The notes below the pieces were generated by a model. The model was given only the letters and a program-made list of their open reading frames with translations. It searched no databases and was not told the DNA's origin. Below, piece after piece: positions 9,234 through 18,769 of a DNA stretch of 64,000 nt. The DNA comes from Subtercola sp. Z020 (GTDB taxonomy: Bacteria > Actinomycetota > Actinomycetes > Actinomycetales > Microbacteriaceae). The DNA lies in assembly GCF_002931235.1 (NCBI RefSeq), contig NZ_PSTT01000040.1, forward strand, positions 24,303 through 88,302. Direction: 5' to 3'. A program made the translations under genes and the position numbers. Within the stretch, counting starts at the first letter, position 1; every line of letters begins with the position of its first letter.

Positions 9234-9659
9234 ATGACGGGTGGAGATATTGCCGGGCTCATCGCCGCCGGAGTGTTCGCTGTGCTGGTCGTCTTTCTGG
9301 CACTCCCGCTGATCAAGCTCGGCAGGGTGTTCGACGAGACCACGCTGGCCATCCGCGACGTGAGCAAAGGGGTGACGCCCATTCTCGAAGAGACCACCGT
9401 CACGGTGCAGGAGGCGAACAAGCAGCTCGCCCGCGTCGACGCCATCACCTCGAACGTTGCGGAGGTGACCGGCAACGTGAACTCGCTGGTCGCGCTGTTC
9501 GCCGCTTCGGTCGGCGGGCCCCTGATTCGCGTGGCCGGCTTCAGCGCCGCCGTGCGCGCTGCCATCCGCGGGGGGCGCGACCTGGCCGACTCCTCCTCCA
9601 CAAGCACCGGTTCTGCGAAGAAGTCCACGAAGAAACGCTCCCGCAGAAGCGACTACTGA
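9234..9659 (+). CDS. DUF948 family membrane protein
   Basis: The 141-residue protein has one N-terminal membrane segment (about 5-26, DIAGLIAAGVFAVLVVFLAL). A helical stretch follows with heptad-like hydrophobic spacing (about 30-85). The C-terminus is Ser/Lys/Arg-rich and probably cytoplasmic. This matches the DUF948 family, which has no assigned function. Start chosen at ATG 9234 because GAAGGAG at 9221-9227 lies 6 bases upstream. The gene order DUF948, small membrane protein, alaS recurs across actinobacteria, but no link to alanine charging is known. Confidence 0.88.
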   Translation: MTGGDIAGLIAAGVFAVLVVFLALPLIKLGRVFDETTLAIRDVSKGVTPILEETTVTVQEANKQLARVDAITSNVAEVTGNVNSLVALFAASVGGPLIRVAGFSAAVRAAIRGGRDLADSSSTSTGSAKKSTKKRSRRSDY

Positions 9660-9726
9660 CAGCCACTAAACTGGGCGACAGCCTGACATCCACCCCTGTA
9701 TGACCCCCTGTATGAAGGAGCCCGTT

Positions 9727-9948
9727 GTGAAGAAAGTTCTCTGGTTCGCCGCCGGAATCGCGGTCGGAGTGGTGGCAGCCCACCAGATCAACCAGACGTC
9801 GCAGGGCAAGAAGTTCTTCGCCGAACTCGACTCGAAGATCAAAGACTTCTCCGACGCGCTCTCCGACGGCTACCACGAGCGCGAGAACGAGCTGCGCTCG
9901 GCCATCGGCGACGCCGGTGACGCCGTGAAGAAGGCTGCCAAGAAGTAG
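9727..9948 (+). CDS. Small membrane-associated hypothetical protein
   Basis: A 73-residue protein with a short hydrophobic N-terminus (KKVLWFAAGIAVGVVAA) followed by a charged amphipathic helix ending in KKAAKK. It resembles the small YtxH-like proteins often found upstream of alaS in actinobacteria. Function unknown. The GTG at 9727 is preferred because AAGGAG at 9715-9720 lies 6 bases upstream. Earlier in-frame ATG codons at 9700 and 9712 precede or overlap that site. The stop overlaps the alaS start by one base (TAGTG), so expression is tied to alaS. Confidence 0.8.
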   Translation: MKKVLWFAAGIAVGVVAAHQINQTSQGKKFFAELDSKIKDFSDALSDGYHERENELRSAIGDAGDAVKKAAKK

Positions 9949-12614
9949 TGCAGACCGCAGACATCCGCCGTCGCTGGCTCGAATTCTTCGGCGACCGCGG
10001 CCACACGGTCGTACCGTCGGCCTCCCTGGTGAGTGACGACCCGACGCTCCTCTTCACGGTCGCCGGCATGGTTCCCTTCATCCCCTACATGTCGGGGCTG
10101 GTGCCCGCGCCCTTCCCGCGCGCCACGAGCGTGCAGAAGTGCATCCGCACCCTCGACATCGAGGAGGTCGGCAAGACCACCCGGCACGGCACGTTCTTCC
10201 AGATGAACGGCAACTTCTCGTTCGGCGACTACTTCAAGCAGACCGCCATCGAGTACGCCTGGGAGCTGCTCACCTCGAGCGAGGCCGACGGCGGGCTGGG
10301 CTTCGACGAGAGAGACCTCTGGGTCACCGTCTACGAAGACGACGACGAGGCCATCGGCATGTGGAAGAAGACGGCCGGCCTTCCCGACCACCGCATCCAG
10401 CGCCTCGGCAAAGAAGACAACTACTGGTCGACCGGCCAGCCCGGCCCCGCGGGCCCCTGCTCGGAGATCTACTTCGACCGCGGCCCGGCCTACGGCGCCG
10501 AGGGCGGCCCGATCGCCGACGAGAACCGGTACATCGAGATCTGGAACCTCGTGTTCATGCAGTACCTCATCGGCAATGTGAAGTCGAAGGTCGACTTCGA
10601 CATCCTCGGCGAGCTGCCCCGCAAGAACATCGACACCGGCATGGGCCTCGAACGCGTCGCCTTCATCAAGCAGAACGTCGAGAACCTGTACGAGATCGAC
10701 CAGGTGCGCCCGGTGCTCGACCTCGCCGCCGACCTCTCCGGTCGCCGCTACGGGGCTGTTCACGAAGACGACGTGCGGATGCGCGTGGTCGCCGACCACG
10801 TGCGCTCGGCCCTCATGCTGATGTCCGACGGGGTCACTCCGTCGAACGAGGGCCGCGGCTACGTGCTGCGGCGGCTGCTGCGGCGCACCGTCCGCAGCAT
10901 GCGGCTGCTCGGCGTCGACCGTTCGACGTTCCCGGAGCTGTTTTCTGCCTCGCGCGACGCGATGTCGGCGGCGTACCCCGAGGTTGCTGCCGACTACGAG
11001 CGCATCTCGCGCACGGCCTACGCCGAGGAGGAGGCGTTCCTCCGCACCCTGACCGGTGGCACGACCATCCTCGACCTCGCCGTGCTCAAGACGAAGGAGC
11101 AGGGCAGCACTGCCCTGGCGGGCGACACCGCGTTCCAGCTGCACGACACGTTCGGCTTTCCCATCGACCTGACCGTCGAGATCGCTGAAGAGGCAGGTCT
11201 GGCCGTCGACCGCGGCGCCTTCGAGCGCCTCATGACCGAGCAGAAGCAGCGGGCGAAGGCTGACGCGAAGTCGAAGAAGCTGGGCACCGCCGATCTCAGC
11301 GCGTTCGCCGAGTTCCGGGCGGCTGGCGAGACCGTGTTCACCGGCTACACCGAACTCGAGACCGAGTCGACGGTGCTCGGCCTCATCATCGACGCGCAGT
11401 CGGTGAACAGTGCTGTGGCGGGTGAGCTGGTCGAGGTCATCCTCGCGGAGACGAGCCTCTACGCCGAGTCCGGCGGGCAGGAGGCCGACGCCGGTGTGAT
11501 CGTCGGCGACGGCTTCGAGCTCGAGGTGCTCGACGTACAGAAACCCGTCAAGGGGCTCATCAGCCACCGTGCCCGGGTGACCAGCGGCCAGGTGGCCGTC
11601 GGCGACCGGGCTCGCAGCGTCGTCGACCGTGACTGGCGAAAGGGCGCAACGCAGGCGCACTCCGCGACGCACATCGTGCACGCGGCCCTCCGCGAGATCC
11701 TCGGCTCCACCGCTCACCAGTCCGGCTCGTACAACAAGGCGGGCTACCTGCGGCTCGACTTCACGTGGAGCCAACCGCTCTCGGCCGAGACGCGGTCGGA
11801 GATCGAGGAGATCTCCAACACGGCGGTTCGAGCCGACTTCGACGTCATCACCCGCGAGATGGCCGTCGACGAGGCCAAAGAACTGGGCGCAATGGCCCTG
11901 TTCGGTGAGAAGTACGGCGACGTGGTGCGCATGGTCGAGATCGGCGGCCCCTGGTCGCGCGAACTCTGCGGGGGAACGCACGTCGTGCACACCTCGGAGA
12001 TCGGCCTGATCAACCTGCTCGGCGAATCGTCGATCGGTTCGACGAACCGCCGCGTCGAGTCCCTCGTCGGCGCCGACGCCTTCCGTGAGTTCGCCACCGA
12101 GCGAGCGATCGTCTCACAGCTCACCTCATCGCTGAAGGCTCCGCGTGACGAGATCACGAACCGCATCGCCGACCTCGTCGCCAACCTCAAGACCGCGGAG
12201 AAGAAGATCGCGGCCTACGAGGCGAGCGCTCTGTCGTCGCGCATCCCCTCGCTCGTCGACACCCGGGTGCGGGTCGGCGAGCTCTCGCTGGTCACCGCGA
12301 ACCTCGGCGAACTGCGCTCGAGCGACGACCTCCGCAGCCTGGTCAACGGGGTGCGGGAACGTCTCGGGTCCGAGCCGGCCGTCGTGGCGCTGGCCGCCAG
12401 CGTGGGGGCGAAGCCCGTCGTCATCGCGGCGACGAACGAGGCCGCGCGTTCGCTCTCGGTGAAGGCCGGTGCACTGGCGAAACTCGCCGCTTCGGTTCTC
12501 GGCGGTGGCGGAGGCGGTAAAGACGACCTCGCCCAGGGTGGTGGCACCGACGTCATGGCGATCGACGATGCGCTCACGGCCATCCGCTCCGCGGTCGGTG
12601 ACGGGCGGCAGTGA
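9948..12614 (+). CDS. alaS: Alanine--tRNA ligase
   Basis: AlaS attaches alanine to tRNA-Ala and edits mischarged Ser/Gly. The 888-residue length is normal. The class II catalytic core begins at once (ADIRRRWLEFFGDRGHTVVPS) with the motif-2 region TTRHGTFFQMNGNFSFGDYF. The editing domain carries the zinc-binding HxxxH (His571, His575) and the CGGTH motif (Cys674-His678). The C-terminal C-Ala domain ends in a Gly-rich GGGGGGKDDLAQGG segment as in other AlaS enzymes. GTG start, overlapping the upstream stop by one base. Followed closely by ruvX and mltG, the usual actinobacterial order. Confidence 0.98.
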   Translation: MQTADIRRRWLEFFGDRGHTVVPSASLVSDDPTLLFTVAGMVPFIPYMSGLVPAPFPRATSVQKCIRTLDIEEVGKTTRHGTFFQMNGNFSFGDYFKQTAIEYAWELLTSSEADGGLGFDERDLWVTVYEDDDEAIGMWKKTAGLPDHRIQRLGKEDNYWSTGQPGPAGPCSEIYFDRGPAYGAEGGPIADENRYIEIWNLVFMQYLIGNVKSKVDFDILGELPRKNIDTGMGLERVAFIKQNVENLYEIDQVRPVLDLAADLSGRRYGAVHEDDVRMRVVADHVRSALMLMSDGVTPSNEGRGYVLRRLLRRTVRSMRLLGVDRSTFPELFSASRDAMSAAYPEVAADYERISRTAYAEEEAFLRTLTGGTTILDLAVLKTKEQGSTALAGDTAFQLHDTFGFPIDLTVEIAEEAGLAVDRGAFERLMTEQKQRAKADAKSKKLGTADLSAFAEFRAAGETVFTGYTELETESTVLGLIIDAQSVNSAVAGELVEVILAETSLYAESGGQEADAGVIVGDGFELEVLDVQKPVKGLISHRARVTSGQVAVGDRARSVVDRDWRKGATQAHSATHIVHAALREILGSTAHQSGSYNKAGYLRLDFTWSQPLSAETRSEIEEISNTAVRADFDVITREMAVDEAKELGAMALFGEKYGDVVRMVEIGGPWSRELCGGTHVVHTSEIGLINLLGESSIGSTNRRVESLVGADAFREFATERAIVSQLTSSLKAPRDEITNRIADLVANLKTAEKKIAAYEASALSSRIPSLVDTRVRVGELSLVTANLGELRSSDDLRSLVNGVRERLGSEPAVVALAASVGAKPVVIAATNEAARSLSVKAGALAKLAASVLGGGGGGKDDLAQGGGTDVMAIDDALTAIRSAVGDGRQ

Positions 12615-12642
12615 TCCGCACAGAGACGCCGGGGCGCCGCTC

Positions 12643-13122
12643 GTGAGATCGGGCGTGCGCCTCGGCATCGACGTCGGGAAGGCAAGAGTGGGCGTCGCCC
12701 GCACCGACTTCCACGGCATCCTGGCGACCCCGGTGGAGACAGTGCCGCGTTCGACGACCGGTTCTGCCGACATCCAGCGCATCCTGGCCATCGCCGCCGA
12801 GACCGACGCGATCGAGTTCGTCGTCGGCCTCCCGCTCTCGATGTCGGGCGGCAGCACCCCGTCGACCGACGACGCGAACGCCTTCGCTCTGCAGCTCGCG
12901 GCTGCCGTCGATCATCCCGTCCGCATGATCGACGAGCGACTGACCACGGTCTCGGCGCAGGCGGCCCTGCACCGCACCGGGAAGAACACCAAGAACTCAC
13001 GCTCAGTCATTGATCAAGTAGCCGCCGTTATACTTCTGCAACATGCCCTCGACGTCGAGCGCTCCTCCGGTAACCCGCCCGGACTGCTTGTCGACCCGAA
13101 CCAAGGACTTACACGTGACTGA
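12643..13122 (+). CDS. ruvX: RuvX/YqgF family Holliday junction resolvase-like protein
   Basis: RuvX (YqgF) has an RNase H-like fold. It is reported to act in Holliday-junction processing and pre-16S rRNA maturation. The 159-residue protein shows the first acidic motif GIDVGKARVGVA, the FVVGLPLSMSG strand, and DERLTTVSAQ, with the conserved Asp residues in place. The C-terminus has VIDQVAAVILLQHAL. GTG 12643 gives a normal-length protein. A second in-frame GTG at 12655 is possible. The gene begins 28 bases after alaS and overlaps mltG by 8 bases. Confidence 0.9.
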   Translation: MRSGVRLGIDVGKARVGVARTDFHGILATPVETVPRSTTGSADIQRILAIAAETDAIEFVVGLPLSMSGGSTPSTDDANAFALQLAAAVDHPVRMIDERLTTVSAQAALHRTGKNTKNSRSVIDQVAAVILLQHALDVERSSGNPPGLLVDPNQGLTRD

Positions 13123-14317
13123 CCCCCAGCCACCCGAGAACCACCCTTTCGCCGAATTCTTTCGCGAGACACCCTCGAACACCAGCCGCAGAGACGCGGG
13201 CCGGGTCGAGGAACCGCGCCGGCCACGACGAGACCGGCGGCCGAAGCGCCGCAGGTCCGTTCGCACCATCATCACGATCGTGGTGGCGCTGGTGCTGGTC
13301 GGCGGCCTCGTCGCGGCCGGCAGCGCGGTGTTCCTCTCCTACCAGCCGCAGATCGAGAAGTTCGTCGCCGGCTCGGACAACGCCGAGGACTACACCGGCA
13401 CCGGCACCGACGAGAAGGTCTCGTTCGTCATCAACGACGGTGACGTGGGCGAGATGATCGGTGACAACCTCGAGAAGGAGGGTGTGGTCAAGACCTCTGC
13501 TGCCTTCTACAACCTGCTGCTCTCGCAGCCCGACATCGTCTTCCAGCCCGGCACCTACACGCTCTCGAAGGAGATGAGTGCCCAGGCTGCGCTCACCGCC
13601 CTCGAAGACCCGGCGAACCACGTCACGGCGAATGTCGTGATTCCCGAGGGAACCGTGGCTGCCGACGTGCTCACGACCCTCTCGACCGACACCGGCGTTC
13701 CCCTCGCCGATCTGCAGGCCGAGGCCGCCAACTACACCCAGTTCGGCATCGATGCCTCTGCTCCGAACATCGAGGGCTACCTGTTCCCGGCGACCTACTC
13801 GTTCGAGCCGAACACCAGCGCCAAAGACCTCCTGCAGACGATGGTCAACCGCACGTACCAGTCGCTCGATGCGGCCGGTGTCGCGGTGGCCGACCGCGAG
13901 AAGGTGCTGACGCTGGCCTCGGTCGTGCAGAAGGAGGCCCGGCTCGAGCCCGACTTCTACAAGGTGGCCCGGGTCTTCACGAACCGCATCGCCGACGACA
14001 TGCCGCTGCAGTCCGATGCCACCGTGGCGTACGGCACGGGGGAGAAGCGGGTCGACACGACCGATGCCGAACGGAACGACGAGTCGAACAAGTACAACAC
14101 CTACGTGTACACCGGCCTGCCGGTCGGCCCGATCTCGAACCCCGGCGACACCGCGATCGATGCGGCCGTGCACCCGGCCGACGGTCCGTGGGTCTACTTC
14201 GTGACCGTCAACCTCGACACGGGTGAGACGGTGTTCTCGACGACCCTCGACGAGCACAACAGAGCGGTCGAGCAGTACCAGGCGTGGTCGGCGGCGAACC
14301 CGGGCGCCGGGGGATGA
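13115..14317 (+). CDS. mltG: Endolytic murein transglycosylase MltG
   Basis: MltG cleaves nascent peptidoglycan glycan strands at the membrane and is thought to set strand length. The 400-residue protein has a basic, Arg-rich cytoplasmic head (1-50), one membrane segment (about 51-74), a LysM-like region, and the YceG catalytic domain. The catalytic Glu is Glu274 in the VVQKEA motif. QSDATVAYGTG and YNTYVYTGLPVGPISNPG further identify the family. GTG 13115 was chosen because AAGGA lies 7 bases upstream. It overlaps ruvX by 8 bases. The stop overlaps aroE as ATGA. Confidence 0.95.
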   Translation: MTDPQPPENHPFAEFFRETPSNTSRRDAGRVEEPRRPRRDRRPKRRRSVRTIITIVVALVLVGGLVAAGSAVFLSYQPQIEKFVAGSDNAEDYTGTGTDEKVSFVINDGDVGEMIGDNLEKEGVVKTSAAFYNLLLSQPDIVFQPGTYTLSKEMSAQAALTALEDPANHVTANVVIPEGTVAADVLTTLSTDTGVPLADLQAEAANYTQFGIDASAPNIEGYLFPATYSFEPNTSAKDLLQTMVNRTYQSLDAAGVAVADREKVLTLASVVQKEARLEPDFYKVARVFTNRIADDMPLQSDATVAYGTGEKRVDTTDAERNDESNKYNTYVYTGLPVGPISNPGDTAIDAAVHPADGPWVYFVTVNLDTGETVFSTTLDEHNRAVEQYQAWSAANPGAGG

Positions 14318-15177
14318 CCGAGCGGGAGGCGCGGGCCCGCCTGAGGCTCGCGGTTCTCGGTTCGCCGATCGAACACTCGAAGTCGCCGGCGCTGCACGCC
14401 GCCGCCTATCGCGTTCTCGGTTTCGAGGCAGACTACGGCTCTGCCGAGGTGGGTCGCGGGATGCTCGGAGCCTTCGTCGACCGACTCGACGGAACGTGGC
14501 GCGGGCTGTCGCTGACGATGCCCCTCAAGGAGGAGGCCGCGCCGCTGCTCGACGCGGTCGACCGCAATGCGACCCTCACCGGAGCGGTCAACACCGTGCT
14601 GTTCCGCGGGCGCGGCCAGCGGGAGGGCTTCAACACCGACGTGGCCGGGATCGTCCATGCGCTCGGCGATGCCGGGGTTCAGTCGGCACGCTCCGTTCTG
14701 GTGCTCGGGGCCGGGGCGACCGCGCGATCCGTCGTCGTCGCCGCAGCGAACCTCGGTGCCGAGAGTGTCGTCATCGCCGCACGCTCCGAAGCGCGGGCCA
14801 CGGCGTCGGTCGAGGTGGCTCATGCCGCAGGGCTTCGGGCACGCAGCATCCCGCTCGCCGACGCGCTCGGCGGAATCGTCGACGCACCGGTCACCATCAG
14901 CACGCTGCCGGGCGGCGCGTTGGAGGAGAGCGATGTGACACACGTGCGACCCGGCGAGGGGTCGGTGCTGCTCGACGTGGCCTACGCCCCGTGGCCGAGC
15001 CCGCTCGGGGCGACCTGGCAGGCGAACGGCGCGGTCGTGGTCTCTGGCCTGCTGATGCTGGTGCACCAGGCGCTGGTGCAGGTGCGCATCTTCGTGCAGG
15101 GCGACCCGGAGCTCGCGCTGCCCGACGAGGCCGAGGTACTCGCGGCGATGCTGGGTGCGGTGGGGCTGCCGGGCTGA
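14314..15177 (+). CDS. aroE: Shikimate dehydrogenase
   Basis: AroE reduces 3-dehydroshikimate to shikimate with NADPH in the chorismate pathway. The 287-residue protein shows the substrate-binding start VLGSPIEHSKSPALHAAAY. The catalytic Lys is in LTMPLKEE, and GAVNTV follows. The nucleotide-binding loop is LVLGAGATARS, and NTDVAGI carries the conserved Asp. The usual NRT cofactor-specificity motif reads AARSEARA here. The ATG overlaps the mltG stop by 4 bases. The 130 bases to aroC contain a short direct repeat. Confidence 0.93.
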   Translation: MTEREARARLRLAVLGSPIEHSKSPALHAAAYRVLGFEADYGSAEVGRGMLGAFVDRLDGTWRGLSLTMPLKEEAAPLLDAVDRNATLTGAVNTVLFRGRGQREGFNTDVAGIVHALGDAGVQSARSVLVLGAGATARSVVVAAANLGAESVVIAARSEARATASVEVAHAAGLRARSIPLADALGGIVDAPVTISTLPGGALEESDVTHVRPGEGSVLLDVAYAPWPSPLGATWQANGAVVVSGLLMLVHQALVQVRIFVQGDPELALPDEAEVLAAMLGAVGLPG

Positions 15178-15216
15178 GCCCCGCTGCTGCCGCCGCCTGC
15201 CTGCGAGGCCCCGGCC

Positions 15217-15278
15217 CTCTGCTCCGCCCCTGCTCGGCTCGGCCCCAACACTCTGCTCCGCCCCGGCTCGGCTCGGCC
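15217..15278 (+). repeat. 34-bp-period direct repeat between aroE and aroC
   Basis: A 28-base unit beginning CTCTGCTCCGCCCC occurs at 15217-15244 and again at 15251-15278 with one mismatch. It lies in the otherwise plain, very GC-rich gap before the aroC ribosome site. It looks like a local duplication with no evident regulatory meaning. Confidence 0.8.
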
Positions 15279-15306
15279 GGCCCCGAGACTGTGGGAGGAT
15301 TTCAGC

Positions 15307-16668
15307 ATGCTCCGTTGGCTCACAGCCGGAGAATCCCACGGCCCCGAACTCATTGCCATCCTTGAGGGCCTGCCGTCGGGAATCCCGGTCTCCGTTGAAG
15401 ATGTCCGTGCCGATCTCGCGCGCCGAAAGCTCGGCTACGGCCGGGGCGCGCGCATGAAGTTCGAGCAGGACGAGGTGTCGCTCTCGGGCGGCATCGTTCA
15501 CGGTTTCACGCTCGGCAGCCCCGTCGCCATCCGCATCGGCAACACCGAGTGGCCGAAGTGGACCGAGGTGATGGGTGCAGCGCCACTCGAGGGCGACCTG
15601 AAGTCGACCGGCCGCGGGGCGCCGCTCACCCGGCCCCGGCCCGGCCACGCCGACCTCGTCGGCATGCAGAAGTACGGCTTCGACGAGGCCCGCCCGATTC
15701 TCGAACGCGCCAGCGCCCGTGAGACGGCAGCCCGCGTCGCCCTCGGCGCGGTGGCCCGCAACTTTCTGGCCGAACTCGGCATCACGCTGGTCAGCCACAC
15801 TCTGTCGATCGGGCCGGTTCGTGTGCCGGAGGGCTCGCGGCTGCCGACGCCCGGCGATGTCGCAACGCTCGACGCCGATCCACTGCGCTGCTTCGACCCG
15901 GCCACCTCCGAACGCATGGTCGCCGAGGTCGACGACGCGCACAAAGAGGGCGACACGCTCGGTGGCGTGGTCGAGGTACTCGCCTACGGCCTGCCGCCGG
16001 GGCTCGGCTCGCACGTGCACTGGGACCGCCGCCTCGACTCGCAGCTCGCCGCCGCCCTCATGGGCATCCAGGCCATCAAGGGCGTCGAGGTGGGCGACGG
16101 CTTCGTCACCACCACCCGCCGCGGGTCTGAGGCGCACGACGAGCTGTTCGAGGTCGGCGGCCGCATCGGCCGGTCGAGCGACAGGGCCGGCGGCACAGAG
16201 GGCGGCATGAGCACCGGCACCGTGCTGCGGGTGCGCGCCGGCATGAAGCCGATCGCGACGGTTCCGCATTCCCTTCGCACAGTGGATGTCGCGACCGGCG
16301 GCGCGGCGGCCGCCAACCACCAGCGCTCCGACGTCTGCGCGGTTCCGGCTGCGGGCGTCGTCGCCGAGGCGATGGTGGCCCTCGTGCTCGCCAACGCTGT
16401 GCAGGAGAAGTTCGGCGGCGACTCGGTGCGGGAGACGAAGCGCAACCTCGACGGGTACCTGGCCGCCATCCCGGAGACCCTCCGGAGCAGCGCCGAGACC
16501 GTCGAGGCACCGCCCCGCGACACCGCAGCGTCCGGCCCCCGCAGCGACACCACGAGCGCGGCGCCCGTGCGCGAGGGCTTCGACCCCGGCGCTCCGAACA
16601 CCGGCACCCAGAACGGCGGCGCCCAGAACGACGGCCACGCGCCCGGTGACCCCACGGGCATCCGATGA
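15307..16668 (+). CDS. aroC: Chorismate synthase
   Basis: AroC converts EPSP to chorismate with reduced FMN, the branch point for Trp, Tyr, Phe and folate. The family signatures are present: [18 protein letters not shown] at the N-terminus, [17 protein letters not shown] centrally, and [18 protein letters not shown] later. GGEGG-type FMN contacts are also recognisable. At 453 residues it is about 55 longer than usual. The extra C-terminus (from about 398) is Pro/Thr/Gly/Asn-rich and looks disordered. GGAGG at 15294-15298 precedes the ATG. The stop overlaps aroK as ATGA. Confidence 0.96.
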   Translation: MLRWLTAGESHGPELIAILEGLPSGIPVSVEDVRADLARRKLGYGRGARMKFEQDEVSLSGGIVHGFTLGSPVAIRIGNTEWPKWTEVMGAAPLEGDLKSTGRGAPLTRPRPGHADLVGMQKYGFDEARPILERASARETAARVALGAVARNFLAELGITLVSHTLSIGPVRVPEGSRLPTPGDVATLDADPLRCFDPATSERMVAEVDDAHKEGDTLGGVVEVLAYGLPPGLGSHVHWDRRLDSQLAAALMGIQAIKGVEVGDGFVTTTRRGSEAHDELFEVGGRIGRSSDRAGGTEGGMSTGTVLRVRAGMKPIATVPHSLRTVDVATGGAAAANHQRSDVCAVPAAGVVAEAMVALVLANAVQEKFGGDSVRETKRNLDGYLAAIPETLRSSAETVEAPPRDTAASGPRSDTTSAAPVREGFDPGAPNTGTQNGGAQNDGHAPGDPTGIR

Positions 16669-17165
16669 CCGTCGTCATCATCGGCCCGCCCGCGGCCGGC
16701 AAGACGCGCATCGGCCGCCGGGTCGCGAAGCTGCTCGGCCTGCCGTTCACCGACACCGACAAGCAGATCCAGGCCCTGCACGGCCCGATCCCCGCCATCT
16801 TCGAGAGCGAGGGCGAGCCGCGGTTCCGTGAGCTCGAACGGGCCGAGGTCGTCGAGGCGCTCCGCGGCGGCGGCGTCGTCTCGTTCGGTGGGGGAGCCGT
16901 GCTCAACACGGCGACCCAGCGCGACCTCGACGGGTGCCTCGTGGTGCTGTTCACGGCCACCGCAGAGGCCGTCGCTGCCCGTCTCGGCAACGCGAAACGC
17001 CCGCTGGTGCCCGACATCGAGGCCTGGCAGCGGGTCGTGGATGCACGGCGCGAACTCTACGAAGACCTCGCCGACTACACCGTCGACACCTCGCACCACC
17101 GCGCAGACGACATCGCCGACGAGGTCGCCGCGTGGGTCAGAACCCGACTGGGAAGAGCCTCATGA
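16665..17165 (+). CDS. aroK: Shikimate kinase
   Basis: AroK phosphorylates shikimate with ATP. The 166-residue protein starts with the P-loop [12 protein letters not shown] (about 6-17). Next come the shikimate-binding DTD motif (FTDTDKQIQ), FRELE, and the Gly-rich SFGGGAV. The lid region KRPLV is visible. The start and stop overlap aroC and aroB by 4 bases each, so it sits in a coupled aroC-K-B-Q string. Confidence 0.95.
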   Translation: MTVVIIGPPAAGKTRIGRRVAKLLGLPFTDTDKQIQALHGPIPAIFESEGEPRFRELERAEVVEALRGGGVVSFGGGAVLNTATQRDLDGCLVVLFTATAEAVAARLGNAKRPLVPDIEAWQRVVDARRELYEDLADYTVDTSHHRADDIADEVAAWVRTRLGRAS

Positions 17166-18268
17166 CCACCGATATGCCGATCGACCTGCCTGCGGACACC
17201 CCCACAGTGATCACCGTGCCGGGCACAGCGCCCTACGACGTGATCGTCGGGCGCGGGGTGCTCGCGAACCTCGGCCAGGCGTTCGCTCCGGGGGTTCGCA
17301 AGGTGCTGATCGTGCACGCCCCGCAGCTCTCCGACTGGGCGTCGTCGCTCCGCGACGGGTTGAAGGGCGACTTCGAGGTGCTGCTCGCCGAGATCCCCGA
17401 CGGAGAGGGTGCCAAGCGCATCGAGGTCGCCTCGTTCCTCTGGCAGATCCTCGGCCAGGCCGACTTCACGCGTTCCGACGCGATCGTCGGCTTCGGCGGC
17501 GGCGCGACCACCGACCTCGCCGGCTTCGTCGCCGCGACCTGGTTGCGCGGAGTGCAGCTCATCCAGGCCCCGACCACGCTGCTCGGCATGGTGGATGCGG
17601 CCGTCGGCGGCAAGACCGGCATCAACACCGCCGAGGGCAAGAACCTGGTGGGAGCCTTCTACGCCCCCCGCGCTGTGCTCGCCGACCTCGACACCCTCGT
17701 CAGCCTGCCGCGCAACGACCTGCTGGCGGGCTTCGCCGAGGTCGTCAAGGCCGGCTTCATCGCCGAGCCCGAGATCCTCGACATCATCGAGGCTGATGTG
17801 GATGTCGCGACCGACCCGCTGAGCCCCGAGTTCCGTCGGCTCGTCGAACTGTCGATCGCGCTGAAGGCGCGGGTCGTCGGCGAAGACTTCAGGGAGTCGG
17901 GCCTCCGCGAGATCCTGAACTACGGGCACACCCTCGGTCACGCGATCGAGCACACCGAGCGCTACCAGTGGCGGCACGGTGCGGCCGTCTCCGTCGGAAT
18001 GGTGTTCGCCGCCGAACTCGGGCGCCTCACCGGCTCGCTCTCCGACGAGGCCGTCGAGCGCCACCGCCGGGTTCTCGAATCGCTCACACTGCCGACCAGC
18101 TACCCCGTCGGCCGCTGGAACACGCTGCTCGCGGCGATGCAACGCGACAAGAAGGCGCGGGGCAGCATGCTGCGCTTCATCGTGCTCGACGACATCGCGA
18201 AGCCGACCGTGCTGCAGGGGCCGGAGACGGCCCTGCTGTTCGCGGCGTATCAGGAGATCGGCTCGTGA
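17162..18268 (+). CDS. aroB: 3-Dehydroquinate synthase
   Basis: AroB cyclises DAHP to 3-dehydroquinate using NAD+ and a divalent metal. The 368-residue protein contains the NAD-binding segment GFGGGATTDLAGFVAATW and the motif QAPTTLLGMVDAAVGGKTG. Catalytic Lys residues sit in GGKTGIN and in AEVVKAGF. Metal ligands include His in NYGHTLGHAIEH. It belongs to the standard aroB family, not the secondary-metabolite 2-deoxy-scyllo-inosose group. ATG start overlaps aroK by 4 bases. Its stop overlaps aroQ as GTGA. Confidence 0.96.
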   Translation: MTTDMPIDLPADTPTVITVPGTAPYDVIVGRGVLANLGQAFAPGVRKVLIVHAPQLSDWASSLRDGLKGDFEVLLAEIPDGEGAKRIEVASFLWQILGQADFTRSDAIVGFGGGATTDLAGFVAATWLRGVQLIQAPTTLLGMVDAAVGGKTGINTAEGKNLVGAFYAPRAVLADLDTLVSLPRNDLLAGFAEVVKAGFIAEPEILDIIEADVDVATDPLSPEFRRLVELSIALKARVVGEDFRESGLREILNYGHTLGHAIEHTERYQWRHGAAVSVGMVFAAELGRLTGSLSDEAVERHRRVLESLTLPTSYPVGRWNTLLAAMQRDKKARGSMLRFIVLDDIAKPTVLQGPETALLFAAYQEIGS

Positions 18269-18714
18269 CGACCCACGTTCTCGTGCTGAACGGCCCGAAC
18301 CTCGGGCGGCTCGGCAGCCGTGAGCCCGATGTCTATGGGCACCAGGATCTGGCTGCGCTCCAGCTGCTGCTCGACGACAGCGCGCCGGCGGGGTTCACCG
18401 TCGAGGTTCGGCAGACCGACAGCGAGTCGGAGCTGATCGCCTGGCTGCACGGGGCCGTGGATGCCCGAACCCCGGTCATCCTGAACCCCGCCGCCTTCAC
18501 GCACTACTCGTACGGGCTGCGGGATGCCGCCGCTCTCGTCACGAAGGCCGGAGTGCCGCTGATCGAGGTGCACATCTCGAACCCGCACGCGCGCGAGACG
18601 TTCCGGCACACCAGCGTGATCTCGGGCATCGCCACCGGGGTGATCGCGGGATTCGGATTCGACGGCTACCGCATGGCCCTCGAACACCTCGCGCGCATCT
18701 CGACTACACTGTGA
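18265..18714 (+). CDS. aroQ: Type II 3-dehydroquinate dehydratase
   Basis: AroQ removes water from 3-dehydroquinate to give 3-dehydroshikimate. The 149-residue length and motifs are those of the small type II enzyme: [18 protein letters not shown] at the N-terminus, [29 protein letters not shown], and [15 protein letters not shown]. The flexible lid Arg and catalytic Tyr (in DVYG) are present, as is the catalytic His in VHISN. GTG start overlapping aroB. The last codons contain the -10 box proposed for efp. Confidence 0.95.
   Translation: MTTHVLVLNGPNLGRLGSREPDVYGHQDLAALQLLLDDSAPAGFTVEVRQTDSESELIAWLHGAVDARTPVILNPAAFTHYSYGLRDAAALVTKAGVPLIEVHISNPHARETFRHTSVISGIATGVIAGFGFDGYRMALEHLARISTTL
18705..18710 (+). 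promoter_or_regulatory. -10 box proposed for efp
   Basis: TACACT within the last codons of aroQ would start transcription near 18717, about 50 bases before efp. No clear -35 hexamer is visible, as is common in this genome. Confidence 0.35.
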
Positions 18715-18769
18715 TGTCGGGTCGGAACGGCCCCCTCCCACTTCCCAACCGAATGGATCCACCTCTCTC

